Of a stretch of 64,000 bases of DNA, positions 1 through 9,327 are shown in pieces. Where the stretch lies: assembly GCA_903772945.1 (NCBI GenBank), contig CAICTM010000260.1, positions 19,389 through 83,388 on the forward strand, in the 5' to 3' direction. The notes below the pieces were generated by a model, which had not been told where the DNA came from, made no database searches, and saw only the letters and a program-made list of their open reading frames with translations. The translations under genes were made by a program, and so were the position numbers. Positions within the stretch are counted from its first letter, which is position 1. The number at the start of each line of letters is the position of its first letter. Source of the stretch: Seminavis robusta (taxonomy: Eukaryota; Bacillariophyta; Bacillariophyceae; Naviculales; Naviculaceae).

Positions 1-526
1 CGTTCGATCGTACGAAAAGGGGCGACAATGGTGGTTTTGACGGTCGAGATCGGAGAACCTGCCCAACGTAATAGGATTTCAATTGGGATGGCTTTCGGTT
101 CTGTACCTTCAAAGTTCTTGTTGTGTTCAATTTCTTCCAACTTGGTCGTCGGCGGCCGAGAAGAGAAAACCCACCCGATCTGGTAGGATTTCTATTGGGA
201 TGGCTTTCTGATCAGAACCGGAGAACGCCGCTTTGATAGTCGCTTGATAGGAGAGGTGCGCAGGAGATAGGAGGGATCGATCCTGTCAACCGGAGGGCTT
301 GAATGAGATGTAAAGAGAGGAAAAGGATGTTTGTTTTTCGTGATGACGTTGAGTTGATTCCTATAGTAAAACAGTACTCTTCAACAAAATAACAGAAAAC
401 AAGCTTCCTGAGGTCCTTTCGCTTCGTTTCAATGCTTCTGTTGGTGCTAATAGGTAGTGTAATGGTATAGAGGTGTCCAGTTTGTTGTCTTTGTTGCTAT
501 TTGTGTTGTTGTTCTTGTTGACAGAT
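1..526. other. Intergenic; one 25-bp direct repeat
   Basis: No supportable gene. The stretch TAGGATTTC-ATTGGGATGGCTTTC occurs at 72-96 and again at 184-208 with one mismatch, 112 bp apart. The remainder has no clear coding signal and would be the 3' flank of the decayed kinase-like gene that ends near 527. Confidence 0.5.
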
Positions 527-2354
527 TCAGAGGGGAAGCTCCTCGATTCGATTCGGCTTCCCGTGAAAAAGTCCTGCTTCCATTCCTGCTTCCATTGTAT
601 ATGTCGTCTTCGACTCGACTACCGCAGACAAACTGTAATCAATCACTTGCCACGTGCCCTGAAAACGAACAAAGTTGCTTCGACGTAGATCGCATTGCAA
701 AATTCCTGCCGAATGGGCCAACTGGAGTGACTTGACAAGGTCGGAGCAAACGCTCTTCGGCAAATCGCGTTCCGCATGGAACGTCTTTTGCGCTGTCGTT
801 TCCCCATTGCGCATAATGATCGCCCCACTAGTGCGTTCTTCAGTCCCTTGAAGACAATCCCATCAGTACTCCTGTGTCATCTTGAATTAGGGACCTGCGG
901 CCCATTCGTTGAGGGTTGCGAATCCCGTAGTGTCGCCGGCCCCGTTGGGAACACAGCCCAAAGCGTAGAAATCACTGTCCGATCCAGCCTTTGCCGCAAT
1001 TTCTTGCAGTGCTTTGCTCTTGGTCGTATATATGTCGTGATCGTGGATAATTTTAATAGCGTATGTAATGTCTTTTGGTTGGACCGCGACTCCAAAGAAT
1101 CCTGTGCCATTCGATTGTCTGTATTGTCGTGGGACAGTGACACCGTAGACACCTGATTGCGATTTGGCAAGGGCTTTGACACAGCAGCAGCAGGGTTTCA
1201 CACCAATCTTGCGAATGGCATCACAAATTTCATAACCGTCTTCAGAAAAGAAAAAGCCTGCTTCCCACTCAGCGAACTTTGTAAGGTGCATTCAAAGGTC
1301 ACCCACGGCGTCGTGATCAACTCGACGATCCACCCACAATTTTGCCTTTTTCAGCATTTCAGGACGTTCAGCCATCAAATACCAAGCCGACCTCCCTGTC
1401 ACGGCAAAGGCAAACACCATCTTCAAGTACCCCTGGTTACGCATTCGCATTGTGACTCGTTCTACCGCTTGCTGCAGCACCTCGTAATCAACTGAAGCAA
1501 GATTGTCGCTGTTGGATGTGTCAGATATGATTTCTATATCCATTGGTACCACGATAGATGTACCATTAGGCTTTGCCGTTATTGCTGACACAAAGTAGCC
1601 TCCTCCGTCGACAGTTGTTGCTGGCTTGAAGAAAGGGCCGTCCACGGCGGTGGATTTGGACAAATCTAGCGCTTTCGCCGCCTCGACATTAAAAAATGTT
1701 TTTGAAAGTGGCCGTTTTGAAAGTTTGTCTCCCCTTCTTGACGGAGAATACGGAAATCCAAATTGTCCAACTTTGGACAGTCACTAGTGGAAATTTGCTC
1801 AAAAGAAGTATCACCAAAATTGCGTTTGAGCAAGTCTAAGAATTGTTGTTTCTCGACACTTTGGAATCTTTGATTTGCCTTGAAAAGCATCCATCGACAC
1901 CACACCATGTGACGTCAAATTCTGTCCCTTCGATTTCCTCAACCAGTTTTTGAAGGGCCGCTCGACACGGAGTGGGTTTGGATCCTGGAGTCACTGTCTG
2001 ATCGCCGTGATTCTTACTCTTTTGCGGCTGGATGCACTCAAAAATGTGGTAGCAAGAAATGACGTTAGAAATACTATCATGCCAGTCTTCATTCAATTTT
2101 TTCTCAAGTTTGTCCCCGTCATCACCCAATATCTTTAGGTGAGCTTCCTGCTTGACACCCAGATCGAGAAGTCTCACGAGCGACTTTGTAATCGGACCAT
2201 CTCTGTGGCTTTTGCGTCTCAACTTAATCGCAATTTTTTCGATAAAGTACGTCCATGACTCATCGTCAAACTTGGACTGTTCTTGGACTTTTTGTTTGAT
2301 GCTTTGGAGCCATTTCTTGTTGTCTGCTGTGTGGGAACTGGGAAGCATTGGCAT
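527..2354 (-). pseudogene. Decayed protein kinase-like gene
   Basis: Reading from 2354 down, a coherent protein runs through several blocks: 2354-1836 (charged N-terminal part), 1908-1666, 1663-1292, 1291-887 and 814-527. The last three share one frame but are separated by an in-frame TGA (1294-1292), a TAA (889-887) and another TGA near 865-863. Frame changes are needed near 1850-1900 and at an A-rich run near 1691-1697, where the frame leading into VEAAKALDLSKS becomes open. The final block holds a kinase-like catalytic loop (QCDLRRSNF, cf. HxDxxxxN) followed by VIDYSLS in the DFG position. The family resembles the large kinase-like effector or solo-kinase families of diatoms, but I cannot name it. 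Five independent lesions make this a pseudogene; sequencing error alone is an unlikely explanation. Confidence 0.65.
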
Positions 2355-2540
2355 TGACTCCTGCCATGGTCAAGGTGGTTAGGTGTCAGAAAGCTTGGTT
2401 TTTCACACAGCGCTATACGTAGTGTGTGGAAAAAACGTTCCAAGGCTAAATTATTCAAACCAAGGAAAAAACTTTTGGAAAAAACGTGCTCACGCCGGCG
2501 GGGCACCGGTACGATAACAGGTATGGTACCAGTACCAGTA

Positions 2541-2902
2541 CCAGGAAGACAGGGTCATTCTGCTATTTCAGCATTTTGCAGTCTTGCATGCTGAAATTTG
2601 CTGAAATTTGCTGAATTATTGATGATGGTTGCTGACTGATGCTGAAAAATGCTGACTGATGGTGAAGTTTGCCGAACTTGCTGAATCCATTGGTGAAAAA
2701 TGCTGACAGATGCTGAATCCAACTAAGGTTATTTACTAGTAATTGTTGAATTCTGCTGAATCTTGCTGAACTTGCTGAATCCATTGCTGAAAAATGCTGA
2801 ATGATGCGGAATGATGCTGAAATTGCTAAATCTAAAGCTGACAAATGCTGAATTTGCTGAATCCAGTTTCAGCAAAATAATCAATTACCGTACCCTTCCA
2901 GG
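2541..2902. repeat. Degenerate TGCTGAA motif array
   Basis: From about 2567 to 2877 the heptamer TGCTGAA (often TGCTGAATT, TGCTGAAAA or TGCTGACTGA) recurs more than 20 times with irregular spacing, almost all in one orientation; the first and last units are inverted (TTTCAGCA). The flanks CCAGGAAGACAGGGTCATT (2541-2559) and the reverse complement of 2883-2902 align imperfectly, so inverted arms are possible but weak. The minus-strand open frame here is Ser/Gln/Ile-rich and only reflects the repeat. Confidence 0.7.
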
Positions 2903-3470
2903 AGGATGGGGACGATGACACAAAGACGCTGTGTTAACATTTTAAACTCGTGTTTCAAATTCGTATTTAAATTCGTATTGAAATTCATGTCTCTTTCGTG
3001 TTTCATTCGTGTTTCAAATTCGTGTTATTTTTGTGTTAATTCGTGTTAACTCATATTAATTCGTGTTATTTTCGTGTTATTTTGTTCTAAATCGTGTTAA
3101 ATCGTGTTAATTCATGTTAATTTCGTGAACGGTTCGTTAACGTTTCGTTAACGTTTCTTTCACAAAAAGGTATTTTCTTTCTTTTTAAGCTTATTTGTTT
3201 AAAATAACTCCATTTGTTTCGAAATTTATAGTAAATTAACTAACAAAAATGTTTTTCCTGATTCGGGGGGAAACATGAATTGCTCGGAAATAGCTTATTT
3301 TTGTTCGTTTCAACTCGTTTTAACTCGTTTTATTTCGTGAAACATCGTTTTATTTCGTTTTGAATTATATTTTGTGTTAAATTTGCGAAATGTTCGTTTT
3401 AGCAAAATTCGTTTAAAGATTTTTAACACGATTCTTTTTCGTGTGGTCATCCCCATCCTCTAGGAGGGCC
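2893..3470. mobile_element. Inverted-repeat-bounded array of TCGTGTTAA motifs
   Basis: An AT-rich block (about 2935-3435) is filled with variants of TTCGTGTTAA and TTCGTTTTA with irregular spacing; the last unit before the right end is inverted (TTAACACGA). It is bounded by imperfect inverted arms: GAGGATGGGGACGATGACAC at 2902-2921 and, reading the other strand from about 3469, GAGGATGGGGATGACCACAC. No coding capacity. Looks like a short non-autonomous foldback-like element; whether it moves is inference. Confidence 0.6.
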
Positions 3471-3499
3471 TCCAGTTTACGGGCCTTTTGGCGATCCCA

Positions 3500-3770
3500 C
3501 CCCGAATAGCAGTCGCGCGAGTGCAGTGGCGACCACAGTCGTGTGCAATCATGAGCAGTCGCGCGCAAACGCGTATAAAGTCGCGTAGAAATGCGTGGAG
3601 TCGCGTGTAGTCGCGACACCATATCGGGATAAATACAAGTACTAAAGAAGCGAGTCGCGAGGAGTTGCGAGGAGTCGCGTGGAATCGTGAAGACTCGTTC
3701 GGTAATCCACGTCGAATCGCGCGACTCTAAGCGACTATTCGTAACTTCTCGCGACTCGCCAAACACTTTG
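3500..3770. repeat. Degenerate AGTCGCG / CGCGACT array
   Basis: AGTCGCG-type units dominate the left half (about 3510-3700) and the inverse CGCGACT dominates the right half (about 3715-3765), so the array is roughly an imperfect inverted repeat. Weak outer inverted similarity exists (TTTTGGCG near 3487, CGCCAAAA near 3833). The same core makes up the array at 36180-36400. The long minus-strand open frame that runs through 3413-4006 is a by-product: it is Arg/Ser/Thr-rich and tracks the repeat unit. Confidence 0.65.
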
Positions 3771-4197
3771 GGGTTTATCGTGACGTCATCTGGGGAATAC
3801 CGGAGCCCCTCCAGGTACCACCAGGTACGGTCCGCCAAAATAGGGGTATCGCGCAGGAAGAGAAAAAAAGGAGAAGGAAAAGAATTAAAGAATGTAATTA
3901 CCCCGAACTCTAATGGTTTCCCCACCGCCTTCCCTCTAAATCTAAGAAAACATCTACGATAACTACCTCCGGCACAAAGAAGGTTAAAGAACCTTAGAAA
4001 CACCATTTCGAGGCATTTAGCATAGGTTCTTCTGTACTTCTAATTCGATACTATGTGAAATATTCTGAATCTTGTTGGAAATTCCTTTCGTGACTGGTGT
4101 GATTTTGTTACACTCAACGCTTTAACCTCTACCCTACGGACGCGGTGAAATCCAGTCGAAACCGTTCCACAAAAAGACGGCCAATGACAAATCCACG

Positions 4198-5063
4198 ATG
4201 ACGGATCCTTCCGGTAGACCGAAGCAAATAGAAAAGGCACAATGACAGTTCATCAAGAAGACAAGAAGCAAGATCGACGCCGACCCAAAGGGATTCTTCC
4301 AAAGCAACAACTGGCGAAGGATATCGCCCAGCAGTGGAATTAATGACAGCTCACTCTTGAATGCTGATGACAAAACCACTCAGCGAGTTGGTTCATTCTA
4401 TGTGAAGGCGATGGCGTCATGGGTTCCGCATAGACTGATAAAGAACCATGTGCCCAAGTGTCCCAACTGTAAAACCAGCCGATATGTGGATGTCAACAAA
4501 GTCCGCTGGATGAATGCCCCAAAAACTCTGTTTTGCATGGAACGACACATGTACTTGGACACATATCTTTATCCATGCACTGGTTGTGCCAGTAGATTCG
4601 CAGGTTACCACCCAGTTTCCATGCAGCTGGATGCGGACATCTACCATGGGTTCTTCAACTTCTATCTTGGCCCTACGTACGCTGTTGATGAACAGCTTCA
4701 CCGGTACATTGTCCTGAGCTCCGCGGAACAATCAACAGCAGTCATTGCACGCACACTGAAGAGCTTGGCTTATGAAGCCTACTACTCAGATTACCACTTG
4801 TACCTTTCCGCTGTCGGGGTAAAGAAAATCAAGAAGCCCAGGATCAACAAAGCTTTTACAGCTCCGGTAATAGAAGATGATGTCTATGCCCGTCTTGTTA
4901 GGCGAAAAAGGGAGCGGCAACATGAAGTGGTGAAGGTGAAGCTTGATTTCCAAAGTGCCCAGTCAAGAGCAAGTAGAGACATTGAGTTGAAGAGTCTTCT
5001 AAACGACAAAGGCAACCACAACGTCCATGGTGCACGGAACATACTGCAGGACTTGGACCGGCC
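4198..5063 (+). pseudogene. DUF6729-like Cys-rich N-terminal part of the transposon protein
   Basis: Starting at ATG 4198, the frame is open again after the TGA at 4243. The recognisable module runs from about 4420 to 4660: WVPHRLIKNHVPKCPNCK, then a Cys residue in TLFCMERH and a C-x2-C pair in YPCTGCASRF, a pattern of paired cysteines expected to bind zinc and typical of DUF6729. It is followed by a Lys/Arg-rich linker. The frame runs on to a stop at 5110-5112, but from about 5058 the sensible protein continues in the next frame (PKINSLIIAGITTAKELGK), so the true product is interrupted by a frameshift there. No intron signals explain the jump. Confidence 0.6.
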
Positions 5064-7887
5064 AAGATCAACAGTCTCATTATCGCTGGAATTACTACGG
5101 CAAAAGAGCTAGGGAAAGCCAAGACTGGGTGGTACCCGCACATCAACAAGACAAAATTTATTAGGTGGCAGTTGCTAGTACAGAGTTACTATGAGAAGCT
5201 AGAAAACCACGCCAAAGACAGGAAGGCAAAATTGACAGCAGCCGAACTGGAACTGCAGGACGCCCAGGCACAGCTGGACCAGCATGATAAACCACCAGAT
5301 CCACCAGAAGAACCACCAGAGAATGCCACGGACAATGCAGAAGAATGGCGACCACCGCTGTTTTCGAAATTCAATGACAAGGAGGGGTATAATGGGCGAA
5401 TCCTTTCCAAATATGGCATTGACAGCATAGTCGCCACAGTCTTCAACCAAAGGAAATCGCTCATACAGAGCAAGATGCAGGGAATTGTTGTAAATGCACT
5501 CAAAATTGATTTCAATTACAAGCTGGCCAAGAAGATCAGAGTGTGGACCAAGCAAGGACAAAGCTTCTCTCCATACAAGTGCATTGTCACCATTCAAAAT
5601 GAAGATGGATTGACAATTTTCTGGAAGGCTTTGAAGCATTCCGAATCCTTCTCAGAGATCAAGGTCGACCTTGAGAGACTGAAAACAAGGCTGGACCGCA
5701 ATTATCTCAATGCGAGGAAGACGGCGGTGGCAAAAAAGCGAAAGGAGAATGATGACAATGGTGTCATAGAGCCAATTCCCGATCCGGTTATGCAAGACAG
5801 TGTGAAGGTGGTGTACCTTGATAACTGCTGCAATGTCAAGAATGTCATCAAGTCAATCTTTGGGGCAGCGATCCTAATCAAACTTGACATTTTCCACTGG
5901 CTCCGACGATGGAATGATTGTATGCACGAGCCCTCTTCCCTCCACGCTGGTGTTGTCAGAGCTTTCTTTAGCAGCGCTTGCTTCACAGTGGAAACTGAAG
6001 AGTATGAAGCGGCCAAGGAGAGAGTTAAGGAAAAGCTGGCCAAGAAGAAGGAGGGGCGTGAACCAACCGTCAAGGAGATCAGGAAGGAAGCCCGCAGCCG
6101 CATTCCAGAACCAGGCTTGTTGAGGAAGAACGTTGAAGCGGTGTACCGGTATTTCCAAGCCAAAGATGTTCAAACAGACATCGAGATATCTCTTCGAGCG
6201 CCTGATGATACCACACCAATGCCAAAGCGATTTTTAAAGCCTGCTAACAAAATCCGTGATGTTGTTATTGAGCAATTCAAACACATCGATAGGGGCTGCC
6301 TGTCGGATCCTCCAATCGAAGTCCTGAATATTTGGCGCCAACACCCAACCAGCGGCATTGTCTTTGTTGCAAGAGGAACTAACACAAATGAGCGAGACAA
6401 CCTTGATCTCGCTCATACCATTCTGACAGCCACACATATTGGTAAGTCTCCTTGAAGTTGCTCTTCGCAGATTTCCCATTTTACTAACATCGCGTTTTTG
6501 GCCACTAGGAATTCACCGGGGCGATAGGCTGCTTTGGACTTTCTTCGAAGGAAGGAACCATCGCAAAGCCATTATCCGACTTGGCGAAGAAGACTATGGA
6601 ACCCAGTTCACCGAAAAGTTGATCTTGCTCAATTCTTTTGCCAAGTCGGTTGGATTTAAAGATGAGGAGCTACCCTATCAAGGCCTTTCTGCACCAACCG
6701 CTGTAGAAGAAGAAGAGCAAATGGGATTCAGTTATGCTCTGGGACAAGATGTTCACAATGTGTCCACGAACAACGATACCGACTACACGGTGACCAATGA
6801 CAGTGCGGATGATCCAGTCATCGCCAGTTTTTTGAGTGATGTACTTGGCGAAGAAATGGATATTGAGGTTGCTGTTGAGGACAGCGAACTGGTTGAACCG
6901 ACAGCAGAGGCAATGCAAGGAATAGAAGATTTGATCGCTGAATTAGACAATGACGAAGAGTTTCAGCGACAAGACAAGGCGAACAAAGATTTAATCCAAG
7001 CTGAACTGGCGAAATTACTGCCAACCATCAGTAGTCGAGAGTCAAGAAAAGAGACCTTCCAGCGATTGACAAAACAGTCAGGCTGGTTTCCACTAAGGGT
7101 GCCAGATAGCACATCACCAGCAACTGATGTGGACAAAGAAGAGGCCACCCTTTTCGATCAACTTGCAAAAGACTACGACCGACATGTCAATGGTGGAGCC
7201 CGATCATATCATCGCTTTGCTGAGAGGTGGAATGACGCGGTAACACAACGTTTTTCTGCTTGGAGCGAAGGGAGCGATGTGATACAGATTCGTCTCAAGA
7301 GTGTTCTTCAGTTACAACAATACCATGACAAGTTGCATGAATACCGGCGTCTACGTGCCAGTGCACCAGCCAATGAAGACGAAGACCGGCGCCGACTTCA
7401 ACAAGCGTTTCGCGAGACACGACAACAGCTGCCAGCTATGCCGCCAAATCACCAGTGTGGGCCTGTCATGTATGCTAATAATGGAGGAACCATTCCATTT
7501 GGCAATCCAATGACTGTCAACAACAGCATCGCTGTGCAGACTGTACAAGGCTACAACCACAACAACAACACTGCCCCTTATTTGATGCAAGCGGCAGCCC
7601 TTCCAGCGAATCCACCACCAAGACCAGTGCGCAAGCTATTTAGGACAAAGATGTATTGCATTGTTTGTGGGTGGAAGAAGAAAGAACATGTTGGGGAGGA
7701 GCGACCTGGTGGAAGAGACAAGAAGGGCGCCAGCAAATGTGGAAGGCAGTATTATGGGAACTGCTTCATGATGAAAAGCGAACATGACAAGAGAGGTGTT
7801 GCTGGTATGGGTCCTGAGTGCACTCGCCTCTTGAAAGCAACAGAGCATGCAACCACAATGTTAAAAACTGGTGGGTGTACAAAGTAA
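5064..7887 (+). pseudogene. RNase H-like transposase region, C-terminal part (two exons)
   Basis: From about 5064 the protein is readable for roughly 460 residues to 6441, and, after the 67-nt intron 6442-6508, for about 459 more to the stop at 7885-7887. Core motifs are VKVVYLDNCC (near 5800) and IKLDIFHWLRRW (near 5878-5913), each offering an Asp of the kind used in RNase H-fold DDE transposases; an acidic stretch follows (TVETEEYEAAKE). The C-terminal end has cysteines (CIVCGWKKK, KCGRQYYGNC) suggesting a zinc-binding tail. A short proline run (PPDPPEEPP) sits near the start. The frame is intact across this part, so decay may be limited to the N-terminal lesions. A further GTAAGT directly overlaps the stop, so a longer 3' exon is possible. 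Confidence 0.55.
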
Positions 7888-7974
7888 GTTTGACTACTGT
7901 TGTTACTGTTTTCACTACTGGTTGACTACTTGGATATCAAACACCAACAAATTCTTTTCTTTCTTTCTCCAATC

Positions 7975-8601
7975 TCAATCCTCAGAGCTAGTAATGGAGT
8001 CAGGTCCATCCATGTTGGGAGGGTAAGGAACAATTCCCCTTGTCTGGATGTAAGTAATGATGTCTCTAACAAAGTCCTCACTCATCAGTGTCATTACCCT
8101 GAAGGAGACTTTGATGATTGGGTATGTCCTGTCAAACCAGTCAGACCAGTAAGTCATCACAGCATCATGATCAACAGAGTCAATCTCATAAGTACCATGT
8201 GCCTTGTCTCTAACTCTCCAGTAAATGCACAACTTGTACATCCTCTCCTTGCTTGTAGGTTGGTCCTCTTCAACCATGGTAGCCAATATGTCAAGAACAA
8301 CACTGTACCATCCAATGCTGTGATAGTATCCCCAAGACTCCATGCTGTCAAGAATGCAACTCATATCAGGAGTCATGGGCTTGGCACTTCCACTCATGAT
8401 GACTTGTTCCAAGCTGGGAGTGTCAAAGCTACTTACTGCCAAACATTTCAAGGACCTGAAACTGGGATGATAGACCTCTCCTGACTCCAGCAAAACATAC
8501 TTACATTCAAAGCTATGCCTGGTAGCCCTTAACTCATTGTAGGGATAGAAACTCTTATCTAGCAACCACTTTGAAAAGACTTGACTAGCATTGATCCTCA
8601 T
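7975..8601 (-). CDS. Hypothetical protein, convergent with the transposon gene
   Basis: An intact 208-residue frame from ATG 8601 to a stop at 7975, ending only about 90 bp from the 3' end of the transposon-like gene. Composition is protein-like: many aromatic residues (WGYYHSIGWYSVVL, TYWSDWFDRTYP), balanced charge and no low complexity. No signal peptide or membrane segment and no family that I recognise. The opposite strand also has an open frame of 194 residues, but it is Asn/Val/His-rich without hydrophobic pattern, so the minus strand is preferred. Its position suggests a second gene carried by the mobile element, or a host fragment caught next to it. Confidence 0.45.
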   Translation of the reverse strand: MRINASQVFSKWLLDKSFYPYNELRATRHSFECKYVLLESGEVYHPSFRSLKCLAVSSFDTPSLEQVIMSGSAKPMTPDMSCILDSMESWGYYHSIGWYSVVLDILATMVEEDQPTSKERMYKLCIYWRVRDKAHGTYEIDSVDHDAVMTYWSDWFDRTYPIIKVSFRVMTLMSEDFVRDIITYIQTRGIVPYPPNMDGPDSITSSED

Positions 8602-9327
8602 AGTTTTGTAGTTGTAGTGACAGATTCAACTGTTGGCTTCCAATGATGCGATCTTCCACGGAGACCAAAATGTGAGGTCGTTCGTCTAGAGGGTACGATG
8701 CACCTCCCTGGTCATGGTGCGTTAAGTCTTCGATATTCTTTCTGGTGTCTTAACAGGACTAAACTTTTCAAATAATCACTACTCTGGGATAATGTATCGA
8801 AAATGGAGCCTAGAATGACTAGTCTTGTATCGAAATTTGTACTGAAGAAAGTTGAAACCCCACTTCTTTCGCATCCCAGGTACCCATGCCCGTGGCGCCA
8901 TTGGTTTTCTTCAACGGCGAATTTCAATCTTCAATTCATTCGAACACTTCGAACAGGATTCGAATTGATTCGACTCGATTCGATTCGATTCATCATTCGC
9001 TCCAGTTCGGCAACCGCTTCGATCTTCTAGCCTCACCATTTTGCACCAAACGACTGCACCAGTTAGCAAAGGCGTGCTTTTCGACAACACCACCTTCCAC
9101 CACTTAGCCAAGAAGACTTGGTTGTCCGACTACGGTACCAACTATCTCGCTAGTCGAGGCCGTGCATTGACCTGAAAATCTTGTCGAAGGAGGGAAGTCG
9201 AGTCGAGTTTACTAGTAGTTCCTTTTTGTTTTAAAATAAGCGTGTCATTGGTTGTCCTTGGATTTCGATCGAGTCGAGTCGAGCCGAAAAAGTGCACCAG
9301 CACCAATAATCTATCTCTACCATCATC
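8602..9327. other. Intergenic; TTCGA-rich and GAGTC-rich upstream region
   Basis: No gene seen. 8935-9000 is a run of GATTCGA/ACTCGA variants. Pentamer repeats of the GAGTC type occur at 9189-9206 and 9267-9284, the latter about 45 bp before the start codon at 9328. The spacing suggests these lie in the promoter or 5' leader of the tepsin-like gene. Confidence 0.4.

Larger units (their letters stand above)
4198..7887 (+). mobile_element. Broken transposon-like gene (DUF6729-like plus RNase H-like region)
   Basis: One coding unit of about 3.7 kb, interrupted but largely readable. It begins at ATG 4198, hits an in-frame TGA at 4243-4245, continues in the same frame to about 5060, shifts frame once, and continues to 6441. 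A 67-nt intron (6442-6508; GTAAGT donor, TACTAAC-like branch site, CACTAG acceptor) leads into the last part, ending at 7887. Zinc-ligand pairs, a large acidic and basic linker region and Asp-containing core motifs fit the DUF6729/KDZ-like transposase-associated proteins seen in diatoms and other protists; the exact superfamily is inferred. No terminal inverted repeats could be assigned with confidence. Confidence 0.6.

Noticed and set aside
1292-1294. In-frame TGA as selenocysteine codon in the kinase-like gene
   Set aside because: Diatoms make selenoproteins, but the same frame is later cut by a TAA and another TGA and the gene has frameshifts, so decay explains it better.
2563-2844. 93-residue minus-strand frame
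   Set aside because: Made wholly of TGCTGAA units read as Ser/Ala/Ile/Gln; a repeat by-product.
3413-4006. 197-residue minus-strand frame
   Set aside because: It runs through the GTCGCG array and is Arg/Ser/Thr-rich in step with the repeat unit; no protein-like pattern.
7900-8484. 194-residue plus-strand frame as 3' exon of the transposon gene
   Set aside because: A GTAAGT and a TCCTCAG do allow an in-frame join, but the composition is Asn/Val/His-rich without a hydrophobic pattern, and the opposite strand looks more like a protein.
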